A stretch of 64,000 nucleotides of DNA from Rhea pennata (GCF_028389875.1 NC_084670.1:16587383-16651382), one strand, 5' to 3'; positions 11,672-49,714 are shown, counted from the first letter of the stretch. The notes: generated from the letters alone by a model not told the origin. Numbers and translations: made by a program.

Positions 11672-14600
11672 CTAGGAAGGGGCAAAGGGGGAGGGAGAGG
11701 GAAAGGAAAGAACAAAGAAGGATTAAAATTAACTAACGGTCCTTGCTTGAATCACTACACCCAACCTTTTTGGGGGGAGGTAGGGGAAGGTCATGAGAAA
11801 GGATATATTTGGAAGCCTCAAAGAAAAGTTCATATTGTACAGAGTTAATGCAGAAGGAAGTATTCTGCCTCTGTAAGGACTGCAACACATGATGCCTTGA
11901 TGAACTTAGAATTTTCAAAAGACTTACCCACTTAAAAACCCCCAAACCCTTTGTACCAGCAGTTGTATTATACAGGCAACAAAGTTGAAATTAAGAGGTT
12001 AAGAGCAACTTTCCAGAGGTCACAAGGAAATTCTGAACAACAGCCAGGCCATTCTTACTCCGAAATCCCATGTTTGAGCCACAGCTCCACTATTTTTTCC
12101 ATTTCCCCATGTATCCAGTCAAGACAGTGAAATCACAGCTCTTCCATTTTACCAACTAAGCAATAATGTTTTTTTCAGTAATAGCCTTTTCTGTTTTGTT
12201 TTTTAAAGTTACATATTAATGAATGTAGTAACGCATGTACGTATAATGCCTAAGGCACACAAACACATGCCTGTTATTTACTGCTACAGAATTTAAGTAA
12301 ATATGCTAAAAAGGGAAAAATATATTCTACATGTTTAACCACACTAAAGCCACAGATTATTTTATTGGGCTGTCAACCCAGAGCCCTGTGAGCAGCACAC
12401 ACAAAAGTTATCTTCAAAAACCAAAATGCAGTTCCTTACTCGACCACAGGATAAAGAAAACCCCAGCAATAGCAGTACTGTAGGGTATTTTTCTTACACC
12501 CACTCAGCAGTATTTTGGACAGATGGCTATTAAACATGATGGAAGGGGAAGTCTGTTTTCCCAATTACATCACACTTCAATTTCTCTGGTGAGATCAGTG
12601 CCAGTTATGCTGGCACTTTTACTGCATTTATTAGGATCAAAAGGACTTCAAACTAATTTACACCGGCAGCTCTGACTGTAATTACTTGTGTTGGCCATAT
12701 ACTGTGTAGGGTCTCACAGCCTGGTAGTAAGTTTATGTCCAATCATAACTGACCCTTGAATTCTCTGTCACTATTTGACTAAATGTGTCTTAACATCAGC
12801 CTCACAGAACTGCAATTATCAGTAATAGTTATTGTAAAATTAGAGCAAAACCTAGGAATCCAGTTTCGGCATGAGATCTTAATCACATTAGATACTATAA
12901 AGAATAGCAAACTTGTAGCTAACTTGGAGGACAGACAGGAGGAAGCATCTGCATATGATGCTACTGGAGAAGCAGCAATGCTAATAAAAGCTTCAGTAAA
13001 TCTCCTTGTAAGTCTTAGTGTGCTACAGGTGTCAGAGGTATAGACTCTGCAAGGCTGAAAAGAGATATGGAAAAAAAGAACTGGAAAAATGGTCACAAGT
13101 TAAAAACTATAGCAAGGCATAAGCTTTTCACCTCTGCAGCTAAAACTGATCTCCGAATTAATGACAGGTTACTAGTTAGCTCTAGCTCCCCCCCAAGGAC
13201 TGGGAAGCAAAATAAGCACATCCCCAGCAGGCTGGCTAACAGTCCACATTTATTTTCTTAAAACCCAATCTTTTATATTAAAAATTCATCTTATATTAAT
13301 GTTTAAATATTCTACTGTATCTTTCTTTCATGTGATATTTATATTATCTGATTTTAATTAAAGTTGCATTATTCCATGATTAGTATTTTCAGTGGATTGA
13401 AAAGAAAAAGAAAAAAAAGCAAGCTTTGAACATTTTTTCCTGTACTAGTTCCTTGCATTTTTTCAGTTTCCGCCCTACATCTAGTAATCAACATGAAGGC
13501 CAGCCACTTGATACTGCTGTCCTTTTTCTTACCCTCAAGATTCCAGGCAACTAGTTATTTTATAAAAGAATACCTTTTTAAAAAACCTTAAATTTAAGTG
13601 CATAGTCAGAAGGAAGAACAATTACTTAAGGATACGAGGAGGAAGGAAACAAGCAAATCATCCCTTGCACTGAAATATTACAGAGTATCCCATCAGCTAA
13701 AAATAAAAAGCCCAGGCAATTCAGGTCAATGGTAAGGAGTCAACTAGTTTCATGCCTACTTTTCCCCATTCAGAGCAATATAGCAGAGCTGGGCAGTCAG
13801 TTATCTCATCCAGGGAGCACTCAAAATAATAAGATGCCATTAGAGCTATAAGTGACCCGAAGTCCCTAAGAAGCTGCAGAGAAGAGTTACTCATCAACAG
13901 GCAAACACTGGGAACCCTGCCCAGGCGAGATGGCTCCAGTCTTACTGCCTTGATGGGTAAAGACTTGCTGAGCTTGACAGGAAACTCTTACAGAACAGCC
14001 CAAAAGCCTGCATATAGAAGTAACGTTTTGGGCACAAATAGCAGAAAAGTCTGAAAATTATAGGGCAGGTTTTCTGAACATGCTGCATGTTACTACATAA
14101 TCATCTCAAGAAATCAATCTCTCTTACTTGTTCTAACAGGAGAGTCAGATCTGCAGACACTTTTGCATCTTAGATAAGAAGCTTAAAAAATTCAAAACTA
14201 GAAGTCTTTTCTAAGTATTTCTGCTTATTGAGATACCATCCTTATCTGAAATAGTATGCCCCAAAAAGTCACGTATCAGTAGATCTCCACTAAAACAATT
14301 ACAATACAAACAATCATGGTACAAACCCTCACTGTCACACAGTAGAGCTCAAAAAAAACCCAATGCTCAAGTGTGGAATCAGATGTCTTGAGATGTTGAG
14401 ATAAGGTGGGAGGGAGAAAAGCATCCAGCTGATGTCTCAAGGTCCTGAGGCAGACTCTGGAGATGTTGCATCAGAAGTGGAGGCTGCACCAGAACAGTAA
14501 CTGAACTGGAGCTAGGCTGCATCCCCAGTACTTCAGAGCACAGATGTAGCAGACACTTGGTCATCTGCACCCAACTATGAACGAAAAAGCACTTGTTACT

Positions 14601-15579
14601 CCCCAGTCCTTCCAGGAAGTGGTTTATTTCATGCTTCCTTTTTGTTTTACATCCTCCCAAAAGAACCAGCCTGGCCTTAGCAGAGCTGTGCAGCTGTGGC
14701 AGACCTAGGCAGCTGTATTCTCAGTAGCCTTGCACCAGTCCACGTCAGGCAGCAGAGATGTGCAATAGGATATCCCATGTTTCCTGACATGGCACAGTTT
14801 AACACATTGCTTGAGTTTATTTTCCACGTCTTCTTTTCTGCAGCCAAATCGGAGATGTTTATCTGAATCACAGCAGGTTTAAACTTAAAGAAAAAAGAAA
14901 ATAAATCTTAAAATTATATTTCAAATATTTATTAAATACTTCTAAACAATTTTGAAAATCCAGGTACAATACTGTTTCACAAAGATTTAAAAAACAGACA
15001 CTAAAGAAGCAGAACGGCTATGTTAGTCAGACCAGTCTATAATGTCTCTGTAAGGGGCAAGAGACACACGGCTCAGTCAAGAATTTGCATGAGCGCACAG
15101 AGTAGCATATCACACTAGCTACTTAAATAAAGGATTACTAAAATAAGCCATCTAGTTATCATAGTTAGGACAAAAGCTTTGTCTATATGCCAGTAAACAT
15201 GCTTTAGTAGTAGTTATCCAAACAGAATCTAGCTTGCTTTAAGAAAGTGACCCCCAAAATGCAAATTTCAATAATTTAACATCCATTTTTTTAAAATCAA
15301 GGATTTTGCTGATTCAAATTGTGATTAAAGTATCTTAAATCACTGATTCAAAATTAATTCAGCCTACAACCCCTTCCATTACTAATGCAGACAGTTATGA
15401 AGAACAAAACCTCAAAATACGTTTTACAGTAAGAGATTTTAAAGAGAAGGTCATTAAAAAATTTAGCCTGCAAACCACCAAGCGATGCATGGCACACCTC
15501 AGTGGTTTTCTGCCCATCTCCCGTCCATTAAAAATCGAGTTGTTTCAACGCATTTGCAACAACTCTGTTGAAAAGCTGG

Positions 15580-15965
15580 CACGAGTTCTACGACGGGCAA
15601 CGGCTCGTGGCCGCCGCCGCCCAGGCTTGCCGGGAGGGCACGGCCGAGCGCAGGCTGCCCGCCGAGCGGCGGCGAGGGGCTCCAGGCGGAGCGCCCCACG
15701 GCGCGGAGACGCCCACGCTAACTTTGTTCAGCCCCGGCACGAGGCAGAAGGGAGCCCGGGCAGACGTCGGGCCGCTGCACCGCTGGCTTCTCCAGAGCCG
15801 CCCAGGGACTGCGGGCACAGGAATCGGGTACACTTCAGCAGCTCGGAGAGCCCCAGCCCGGCAGCGGAGAGGGCGCAGCGGAGCGGGAAGCGCGGGGGGT
15901 TCGCCCGTCTGCCCGCCCCACCGGGACGCGAGCGGGGTGCCGGCCCACACCGGAGCACTGAACCT
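15580..15965. promoter_or_regulatory. LPAR3: CpG island, candidate internal LPAR3 promoter
   Basis: A sharply bounded GC- and CpG-rich block in otherwise AT-rich DNA, 4 kb above the LPAR3 coding start. Long frames are open on both strands here, as expected when stops are depleted by base composition. A consensus-like minus-strand donor, CTGGG|GTAAGT, lies just above it at 16094/16093 and another weaker one, CTGAG|GTGTGC, below it at 15498/15497. Confidence 0.6.
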
Positions 15966-16662
15966 CCCTGCCCCCCCCCGCCTTCCATTAGCAAAGAAGA
16001 GGTATTAGATACAGACCTCTGTAAGGTACTTTGAGACTTATTAAAACAAATAAATAAATGCTCTTCAGAAAGCAGTTTATCACACTGACTTACCCCAGGC
16101 ATGAGTGGCAGGGCAAGGAGGCAATTCATCTGAAATCACCTATCTTTGGGTCCTGTATTCAAACTGCTGCTGCAGAGAAGTGTTTAGCAGCAGCAATTGC
16201 CTATTTACAAACACTGGGTAGGATAAGTTTTTTTAAAAAGGCAAAGACAGCCCTTGAGACAGTACTGCCAGAGGGCTGTCAATGTTTCCACCCCCTGCCC
16301 TCAGCAACCCCCTGGCAAGGGGTCCCCGAAGGAGTGCTCTCGCCTGCCTGCACCATGGTCTCGGGGAAGACAGGAACACCTTCAGCCTCCTTGTTCTGGA
16401 TAGGTGACCAGTGACAAAGTCCTTTTACTTTTCAAGTTACTGAAAAGCTCTCTGGCACCTCGTTCCAAGGAGAGGAGCCTGGGGAGGTAAAAGAAAGCAG
16501 GGTGCCCCTCGGCCAAGCTGTGTGTACAAGTAGTACCAGTTCAGAAAGGGAACTGGTCGCTTGTTCTCCTCCACACCCTGAATACATGCAAGGCCATGGA
16601 GAAAAACACTGCCAAATGATTGCACAGTAACTGAAGAAACCCGTTCTGGTTACCTCAGCTAA

Positions 16663-16717
16663 AGGGAAAAAAAAAAAAAGAAAAGAAAAAAAAGAAAAAG
16701 AAAAGAAAAAAGAAAAA
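16663..16717. repeat. Polypurine A/AAAAG tract
   Basis: About 55 bp made only of A and G, mainly AAAAG and A-runs, in LPAR3 intron 1. The minus strand is a long pyrimidine tract. Confidence 0.85.
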
Positions 16718-19589
16718 ACCACCAATGCAGAAAAGGGTGTGTAACACAGCAGAAGCCAAAAACGTTAATATGCAGCTGTAAGGATTTTTGAGGTAAGCAC
16801 TCTGGTTTACTTTTAATTGTCTTTAGCAGTTAATTGATATTAAACAAACAAATAAAAAAAAACAATTTAGAGAAATAAACTGAAGGGAAGTTTCTCACCA
16901 AATTCTCATTCTTAGATTAGTTTCTGAAGCATAAAGAACACAAAAGTTACCCCTGAATATCTCAGAAACTAAAATAAAGCCTTTTTATCTAGTAACATTG
17001 GAGGATAATATAAGCTGACAAAACATTTGTTGAGCAGGATTTACAGAGAAAACTCACAGAAGTAACAGTTTTGCGTTTTCTTTCCTACGGAAATTCTGTA
17101 GGCACTGTCTGTACTCGGAACAGCACGTGACGTAGTCCACTTTTCAAGAAATTAAGAACAGACTTTAAAAGCACTTTTTAATTCAGCTGTACAAATTAGG
17201 AAAAAAAATTGTAAAAAAAAGAAATATATATATTCAAGGTTTAGCGAGTAGACTGCTGAGTCCTGAAGATCTATTTATTACAAGGGAAACAGTTCTAGCA
17301 GGGTTTGGCTTTTTTGGGTAATTTAACTGTTCCATTTTTCAGATGAATTGATTGTGAACACAAATCAAACACGCACAAATGGCATTATCTTACTACCTTA
17401 GTTTTTAGCTCCCTTTAGAAAAAGCAGAGCAGAGTGCCACATCCATTTCCACTTCAATCCTCCTTCATCTATATAACATTAACTTAATAGTAAGCATAGT
17501 CAAATTTCCACTACAGTTCTGATCATAGTCATTGATAGTCCATTTTAATGGTATCAGTTTGGACTAAGAAGGGAAGGGGAAGTGAAGGAAACCAAGATGA
17601 TTTCATATGCGGGTCATATTTCTGAGAAGCATATATAATTTGTTCTTGAATTAGTACCTCCAGTGATTCATATATATTACTGGCAGAAATAGTTTCTTTA
17701 TTATTATCAGATAATCTCGGGTTGCATCCAGGGTACATGGTGCAAAGAAAGGTCTTAAGAAAAGGATTAAAATCTACCAAAGGACTTAGAATCTCAAGCT
17801 TAAATATTTAAATTGCCAGGACAGGAAACAGTACCACCAGCCGCAGGCCACAGCACTGGGTGCACAAAGGCCGACAGGAGCCTCACGAATCACGAACAGG
17901 ACGCAGAGGTGTCACCCTGTGCACGTATGTGACGGTGCTGTTCCGCTGTGAGTCACTGCAGACTGGCACGGGCAGGCAGGCTACAAGGCATGGAAATGCA
18001 GGGACACCTAGGCAAAGTTATCACAAAGCTCAAGCTCCAGTTCCCAAAAATCCCTTCGGTACAAAGCTACTCTATTACACCAAATTGCTTTTTAAAGTTC
18101 TCGTCCACTACAAAAAAGTTGTTAGGGGCAGATACTAAGTAACTCACTAGTTACCACAAGTTTAGACTTCAGACTTTGGTAATTTAAGACTTTCTGAAAT
18201 TATGGTTTACTAAACCTATATATGGAGTCCAAAATAAAACCTTCACTGCAAAGCTTTCATTTAGTCTCCTTTAAGTGTGGTTCTGGAAGGAGCTGGCAGG
18301 TCATCCTATAATGTGGCAACAGACACAGTATTTAAAATATTTAAAAGCCATTCACACAGCCTTTACACTGTAAAACATGTCTGGAAGAAAATACCTGTTC
18401 AGCTTCTGAACTAAGTTTTTCCTTTTCTTCAGAACTTTCAAATCAAATCATGAATGACTAGAAGATCCATTTTTATAGTATGATAAATTAGCAAGTTTTC
18501 TACAAAATATATGGAATATAAACAAAACTTATACATTGACCACCAAGTAAATTTTTATTTATTTTTTATTTTCAGCATATAGCTGATGAAAGCCTAAATC
18601 CTGTCTCTTCTGATTAAAAAGGGTATCTGTTTATGCGATTTGTTAACAAATCCAGAGCCCTGGTTTGCAAGCATACATTTCAGTGAAGTAGCAGAAACAG
18701 TGGGCTCCAAGAAGTATTTGCTATACACATGGAAACGGAATTAACACCATAACAGCAGAATGCTTCCCATCATGTCAGTCTTTTAGCTCATATACATCGG
18801 CAATGACTTCTGTGAAATATACCTACTCTTTGGTGCCAAGCCTTATACTTGGCAACTTTATTTCATTAGCTGACAGCAAAGACTGTGTTGGAGGATGTTC
18901 TGAAATGGTTAACAGTCATAGTAGCACAGGAGGATACAATCAGTCCAGTCGGTCTGAAACTGTAGTGTGGCACCCTGCCGTGGGGAAGAGGGAACCAAGG
19001 CACCAGGGAAACAACCTTCCAGCTCCAAGAGGTGATAAAAGCTGCACCCTTTCTGATGGTGCAAAGATTTTTTTTTTTTTTTAACTCACTCTCATTATAC
19101 TGCTAAAATTAGTGATTATCAGATTTTTCACCATATAACTGTATTTGTTGTGTTGTACTTCCTGGTACACTACTTCGAAGACCATAAGAACACACCAGAA
19201 ATCACATACTCCGCATGGCTTAAAGGACCAAGCTACAGCAAACCATCTAACAATTTGTGTCTTTTCCTAGATCTGTATTACAGCAGTATGGAGAATGGAC
19301 TTATCTATGTGATCTCAAGCAAGAAAAAATCTGCATTTTGTTTTCCTTAAAGAAACAAAAACCAAGAACTGTCAGAAGAGACCATGCAAAATAAAATCAT
19401 TGCTATTTTTCAATGTATTCCGCAGATTAAGACCATACCTCATGAATAACTTGATCAAGGGATCCATCCGGGCCAAGCCACCACGTAGTCCTGTTGAGGC
19501 ACTGGTAGTAAATACACATACAAATTCGTAAGTGTGCAAAACCCCCCAAAACACAGCTATACTTCCTCCATGCACGAGTGTGTATATTA

Positions 19590-20135
19590 CCTATACGTAC
19601 ACCCACACGCACACGCACGCAGAGGGACCGACGTGCGTGCAGGGCTGCAGCACCCCTCTGACCTGGGGTTGCGCCCCGGCCCGGAGCAGGGCAGGCGCAC
19701 ACGCCGCGCAGCGCAGCGCAGCTCGACTGTGCGCTCACGGCCAAGGGCACACGAGCCCCCGACGGGCGTGCGGGCACGAAGCGCAGAGCTCCGCACAAAA
19801 TCGCACGGACTTCCGAATCGCTCGACTGAAAAAGCGGGGGGGAAGGAAGAAAGAGGAGCCGGCCGAGGCGGCGCGCTCGGGGGCCGCGGAAGGTGCTCCC
19901 ATCCCCGGCCCGCGCTGCCGCCGCCGCCGCCGCCCGCCCAGCGCCGCCCGCCGCCGCCGCCCGCCGCGGCCGCGCCGCGCCGCTCCCCGCCCCGCCGCCG
20001 CCTTAACCCCTCCGGCGCCGCCCGGCGGCCCCGCCCGGCGCGGCTCTTCCTCACCCGCGGGCAGGTGGCGGAGCCGGCCCGGCCACACGCCCGAGCGCGC
20101 CGCCCGGCCAGCCGGGACGCGAGCACCGCGCTGCA
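19590..20135. promoter_or_regulatory. LPAR3: CpG island, candidate main LPAR3 promoter and exon 1
   Basis: About 540 bp of very high GC with dense CpG and CCG-rich stretches. It is the first island above LPAR3 and nothing else is seen to its right until MCOLN2. On the minus strand a donor CGG|GTGAGG at 20055/20054 could end a short noncoding exon starting near 20130. Orientation and start site are inferred. Confidence 0.6.
20056..20135 (-). other. LPAR3: Tentative LPAR3 noncoding exon 1
   Basis: Inferred from position alone: upper edge of the CpG island, minus-strand donor G|GTGAGG, and the need for an upstream noncoding exon. There is no conserved sequence to confirm it. Confidence 0.25.
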
Positions 20136-20180
20136 GCCTGCATAAGAAACAAATTGATTAGCATAATCAAGAAATAAAAG

Positions 20181-20203
20181 TTTTTTTTTTTTTTTTTTTT
20201 TTT
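20181..20203. repeat. Poly(T) tract, T23
   Basis: Run of 23 T beside the CpG island edge. On the LPAR3 strand it is A23 just upstream of the presumed promoter. Confidence 0.9.
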
Positions 20204-23200
20204 GATTAGTTTGTTTTCTTCCAGGCGCGAAGGTCTGGCTCTCCCCAGATGCGGGTAATGCCGAGGCAAACCCTTCAGAGCAGCAGAAGCCAAAAGTGCC
20301 ATGCTTCCTGAAAAGCCCTTAAGATGACCCCTGGAAACAAGTAACATCCATGGTTTGCGAGAAACAAAAGCAAAACTCAGATAAACTACAACAGCAACAA
20401 CTTAGTGTGAACATATTCAGCACAAAACATGCTGTTTGCTGCTTCTCCCAGCATCACACATAACTTGGTTTAAACACAGTAGAAACCAGCCTGTGATAGA
20501 GAAACCTAGAGGTTCATGTCAGCTCTGTTTGCAGGACCTCAGATGGAGGGCTGTGCCCTGAAGGGTAAGACAAACTCAAGTGGAGGAGGTGACGCAGGAT
20601 CAGCTTTATCCAAGTATCATGACATCCCCTGAATCCATCCCACCACTGCCCAAGTAATTTACTCAGAAACTGCTCACATGCAGTTTCAGAGCTAGAGTAC
20701 AACTGACAAAAGAAAATCTCAGCAGAAAGCCTCTCTTCTCAGAAGCCCTGGTGATGACCACAGCACAAAACCTAGAGAACATTACAGAGATTGGGTGGGG
20801 TGCTGCACACTACTAACATTACATACGAAATAGCACACAGTCTTCCACTTCAGCAACCTCTTCCCATCTTACACATAAATGGAGGGTCCCAGAACAAGAA
20901 CCTAAAGTCTTCAGGCAGCTCTTACCCACTCCATTCACCTCATTTCAAAGCTCACCTCCAAAGACGGCTCAAGAAGCAGTCTTCTCCTTCCTGCCCCTTT
21001 CTTCCTAGGGCGGGCCACCTTCCTACTGCCCCTCCTTCTATTTCTCTCCTCTATTAAGTCCTATAAGCAATGAGCAAGAGCTTATTCCCAGGAAACAGAC
21101 AACTGAAGGCAAGAGCCCATTTTCAGGATACTGCAAAAGGTTTTGTTACAGTCCTGTTTCCATTACTATGCATCTTCTCCTTAGCACTCAGTATTATCAC
21201 CTATCAATGCAGACTTCAGTATAGTAGCTGGTTAATGCACAAAATTAAGAGTTAACATACGCCAGCTTTCCTGTTAAGTTTAACCTCCAAGGAATAGAGA
21301 GCCAATGAGGTGCTCCAGCAACAAGCTCCGGATTAATTAAGAATAATTGTTTTTCTTCCAACAGAAAGAAATAGATGGCAAAGACGCAAATTGGTTTCAA
21401 TATAATACATTAGTGACCTGCTCTAATATGGTAAGGCTCAAGCAGTAATCTGGCTAGCACATAGCTCATACAATAATAATAATGTATAAAAAAAATCAAT
21501 ACCGGACCAAAAAAACTTTATGATTCCATTACAGCAATTAAGTCTAAAATGCAATAAGAATGATTAGTATTTTCTTCGTTCCTTCCTTAGGATGATGTTT
21601 CCCTTCATTCCCTGAGGATTCTCTCACAAACAAATATTTATCTGACCTGTGGATCTGGCAGATTATAATCAACATCCTACTAAATAGGAAAGAAGTAGCC
21701 TGAGTCAGAGCCCTGGAGCTCCTCATGGTGGGAACAGGACATTCTTCGTGTGTTTCAGTCAATACAGTTGCTAGACCTCAGAAGGTGATGAGTCTGTTGC
21801 AAGTTGCTGCTAAAATGCAGAGAAAGTCTTTGCAAAAATGGAGTGTTTACTCACAACTTGTAAGGAGGGGGAAGATCCTACAGTTAATGTGTGTTAGAAA
21901 TCATCTCTTCCTTTGAAGGCTGCACAGAGCAAAGTGAAGCTCAAGAGTCCCTTCCAAATCTTTGTTTTTCAGTGAAAAAGTTAACAAGTAATTTCTGATG
22001 CAGAAAACATTCCATTCCACCTCCTTTAAGCATTCCTGTTGTAGCTGTTACATTAGAGTTCTCCAGAAGACCAGAGATGGAACGTATGTCACGGCTTTGT
22101 AGAGAACTGGGGCTCACCTAGACCAGGGACAGCTCTTACCCTGGAGACAAGCAGGGTCCAAACCCAACAAGACCTTCTAAACATCTATAGAACCTTGGTT
22201 GTTCTGCCAGGGACACACTGTAGCAGGGTAGCACAACAGAGGTGATAAGTAACAGTCTTACAAGGTGGAAGGAAATCTAATACCCAAACACATACAGCAG
22301 GTCTGACATACTTGTGCACATCCACAGTAGCCCTAAGTGGGGATTTTGCTGACCAACCCAGATCTCAGACAGGCACGTAGCAACCCAGATTAAAGGGTGC
22401 AAAAAGGGATGCATAGAAAGATACAAAGTCCTTTATAACTATTTTCTGCTTTTCAACACTAACAGTATACTCATTCTGTCAGCTTTGCACTGAAAACAAG
22501 CAACTCTTACTGTTCTTGTTTTGTACAAGTGTTCTCTTGTATTAAGCATGTGCTAGGATGAATGTACACATATGTACATTTTCTGCAAAATTTCTTGTTG
22601 AGATCTCCAGCAACTAAAGGTTGAGCTGCCAGTTGCACACAGGAGAACTTTGCTTCAGCCTGAAAGCTGCAATTGCTTCCCACAGGGGAGAGGAACAGCA
22701 GTCCCGCTTTCAGCACAGCTACAGGGTATATTTTGCCCTGGTGTTTTGACTCCAGCCAAAAATACATCTAGCCTGGATAACACACTGGGACTTAAGGCCC
22801 CAAGTCTGTGGGTGACCTCCCAACTCCACCTGACACTTCAAAGACTATAAGACTAGCTGGCCTACGACAACACTGAAGGTCAAATTTTGCTTTCGGAAAC
22901 ATGAAGTGCATTTGTGCTCAGCAGAAATGAAATTTCCAGGCCATAAAGGAAGGAACTAGTCTATTCACTGATGAAGGGCTTTGTGTCAACACCTGCCCGT
23001 AACACACCCCCAGTGTGCAGAAAAGCAAGTCTCCGTGTCACCACGCTACCTGCTGAGCTCTAACCACAACAACGTTCATCAGCCTCTAATCTTTCTCCGC
23101 ACATCACACAAACACTTTGGAGCCTCTATTGTTTTCATACATGCACAGCATGCCAGCTTATCTCAGACAGCAGTGCAAAAAGTTACCACGCAAAAATAAA

Positions 23201-25718
23201 AATAATCCAAGCCTAAAAACTTGCCACGCTACAGTTGGGCATGTGCAGTTCAGAAGACGCATGCAATAATGACATATCACACATCACAAGAGATGCAGGA
23301 CTTGCACACTTGAGCCAGAGGCCTTTGTGGTATTTCCCAACGTATCTGTATGCCCCTTTAGAGCAGCAGATACTGGGGTACATTATACGAAATATTCTAA
23401 CGTGAACTGGATCTACATTTTCTAGGTTCAATTCTCCAACCTACAATTTCCGTGAGTTCTGACAGAAGGTAGTTCAGTGAGGATAATACAATTTCTAGAC
23501 ACACTGGATTGTTGCCTTGTTTAGCAGGAAATTATTTGAACTGAGAAGGGAAGAGACATTGCAAAAAGTATTAATAAAATAGCAATAAACATGGAAAACA
23601 ACAGCATTTTGTAAGTGAGAAAAGTCAATCTCACACTGTGTGGGCCAAGAAACTCCGCTAGTAATCAATTAATGCTCATCACTTGTAGTTTGCAGAAGAG
23701 TGCTTGGATTCTCCAGGGCCCCAAAGCACCAATTAAAAGACCCTAATAAATTCTACAAATTAACTTTAGAAGAAAAAAAGGATTTTTCTGTTCCTTTTTA
23801 AAGAGTGGAAGACAGTAAACTTCTATTATGAATCAGGCAACTAGAATTTGTTTGTTGAAAGACATAACAATTAAAGATCTTTGCTAACAACATAAAGTTT
23901 TCATTATTACTAGCAACTTTCATCCTCATTTGTAATGCAGCAAGACTCACAATCTGTAGAAGCTGCTGAGGCCATAGCAAGACTTTGCTCAAACCGGGAC
24001 AAGGAGAAGGCTACGTGTCCCAAAGATTTCAGCAGTAGAAATGTAGATACTCACAGAGACCAGATGAAAGCAAATATTGATATGAAAACTGTTTCCTCCA
24101 GCTATCTAGCTGCAGCCCAAGCAAGACAAAATGGCATTCATTACAACATGAAGAGTATTCACAGTCAGGAAGGCAAATATGGGAGGAGGGATTTGAATTA
24201 CAGTTAGTGCACCTTCCCGGAGTTCAGTTACCAGTGCTCTAATCCGCTAGCCAGAAACACTGCTGGAAAAACTGCAAGTTATTAACCTCTTCTTTAAGTA
24301 TCCCCAAGAGGAGGCAGAGAATGAAGATAGACCTATAAAACAAACTTTTTCAGTCTACCAAAAAAACATGCGAATTCAGCACTGTTTTTGCCCATATATC
24401 CCCTCTCCAGCATCCCAGATAGGAAGAAGAAAAGAGTCTGGAGTATTTTGCTTCTGTCCTTTGGAAAAGCATTTATTCAAATTAAGATTAAGAACAATAA
24501 TTAATTCCCTCTTGCCTTTCATACAGAAGTCAGGCCAGGTCTACACTACAACCAAATGTTTTATCTTCATAACTCAGAGGTTATTAGTGGTGAGAATACT
24601 TCAGCTGGGTTGGATGTTTCTAAAAGCAAGAACATATGTCCATTACAGGCTTCAAAGAAGCATTACTAAAGGTGTTAGTGAAACACTAGCATGAGCTTTT
24701 AATAATTCTGCTCAAGAGCAGCAAATCAGGCTTTTTAGACCTAGGGCCTTGACCTACTACAAGTAAACATGCATTAATAAGAACAGAAACTCTAGACAAC
24801 ACTGTTAGCAAGACTTTCCCTTCTGAAAGATGAGTTTGTTCTCCTGGCTCTGCAGAAATACCATAGCATGGAATTTTCAAGTTCTAATTACAGCTCTTAA
24901 AACAGTAACTAGTTTCTGACTAGCATTTTTCTATATCATGGTTATGTTATCATTTTCAGAGATTTCTGAAATCAGAAATCTTCAGAGAGTTCTGAGACTT
25001 TTTCCTGCCAGACTTCAAGAAAACTAACACATGCCGCTGATGTTAAAACATCCAGTGAAGTGCAAGGGGATTTGTCACCTTCTCTCCATCACCTCTCCTC
25101 CTTTATTTAAAAAACAAACAACTCAACCCTCCAAAACTTTACCTTGCAAAAGTCAATCATGCTTTAGTATAAAATACAAGCAGAAAGATTGGTTTAACAA
25201 CCCCACATTTTCAGTCTAAATGCGCTTTACAACAAGCAAACATCCCAATCAGTTTTGAGGCACTCTTCAAGAGAAATAAAAATTGAACCTGGGTAATTCA
25301 TGCCTTTGAAGCAGAACCATAGTTGTTAATATAGAAGGGGTCTCCCTCCACCCTCACGGTGTTTTAGGGATCTACATTTTATTCTATCACTTATGCTCAC
25401 ATTTTATATTGATAACAAGAGAGATCTAAAGAGAACAAGGAGCCATGACACACCAATGGGCAACCTGGACAAGCCTGTAAGGGCAAGGCAGAAGACATAT
25501 GAAGTACAAAAAATAGTGACACATAGCAAAGAAAGCACACACAGAAGTACAGCAGCAGAATTAAAGTGTTTTGAGATCCCAGGACAGACCTGTTCTGCTA
25601 TCACTTTCGTCCAGCTCAGGTGGCAATAGCTGCCTTCAGTAACATGTACATTCAGATGGTTCTGATCTCCTTTTAGGCACAGCAGACATCAGAATTTGTA
25701 TCGTCTTCGTTAATGTCA
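20204..25718. other. LPAR3-MCOLN2 intergenic region
   Basis: About 5.5 kb between the LPAR3 promoter island and the candidate end of MCOLN2. I see only short unrelated ORFs, AT-rich sequence and a small hairpin at 24960-24981. MCOLN2 3' UTR should occupy the right-hand part, with AATAAA at 25378-25383. Confidence 0.6.
25378..25383 (-). promoter_or_regulatory. MCOLN2: candidate MCOLN2 polyadenylation signal
   Basis: TTTATT on plus, AATAAA on the gene strand, about 336 nt after the proposed MCOLN2 stop. A G/T-containing stretch follows. It depends on the terminal exon call being right. Confidence 0.35.
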
Positions 25719-49618
<23,900 letters not shown>

Positions 49619-49714
49619 GGGGCCGCGGCGGGGGCGGGCGGCCCCGATCCCCGTGCGGCGGGACGGCCTCGGCTGCGGAGCCCCGCGGGCCGCGCCGCGC
49701 CGCGCCGCGCCGGC

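Larger units (their letters stand above)
11672..20054 (-). other. LPAR3: LPAR3 intron 1 (extent depends on first exon)
   Basis: About 8.4 kb if transcription starts in the 19.6-20.1 kb CpG island, or about 4 kb if it starts near 15.6-16.4 kb. No coding exon was recognised. It holds a CpG island at 15.59-15.96 kb, a purine tract at 16663-16717, and an overlapping CACGTG/TGACGT site at 17124-17133. AT-rich DNA fills the rest. Confidence 0.6.

Noticed and set aside
15489-16129. Overlapping 120-181 codon ORFs in the 15.6-16.0 kb island
   Set aside because: Same compositional artefact; no recognisable domain or conserved start.
19427-20161. 209- and 203-codon plus-strand ORFs in the 19.6-20.1 kb island
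   Set aside because: Open in several frames on both strands, Arg/Pro-rich low complexity, no homology recognised.
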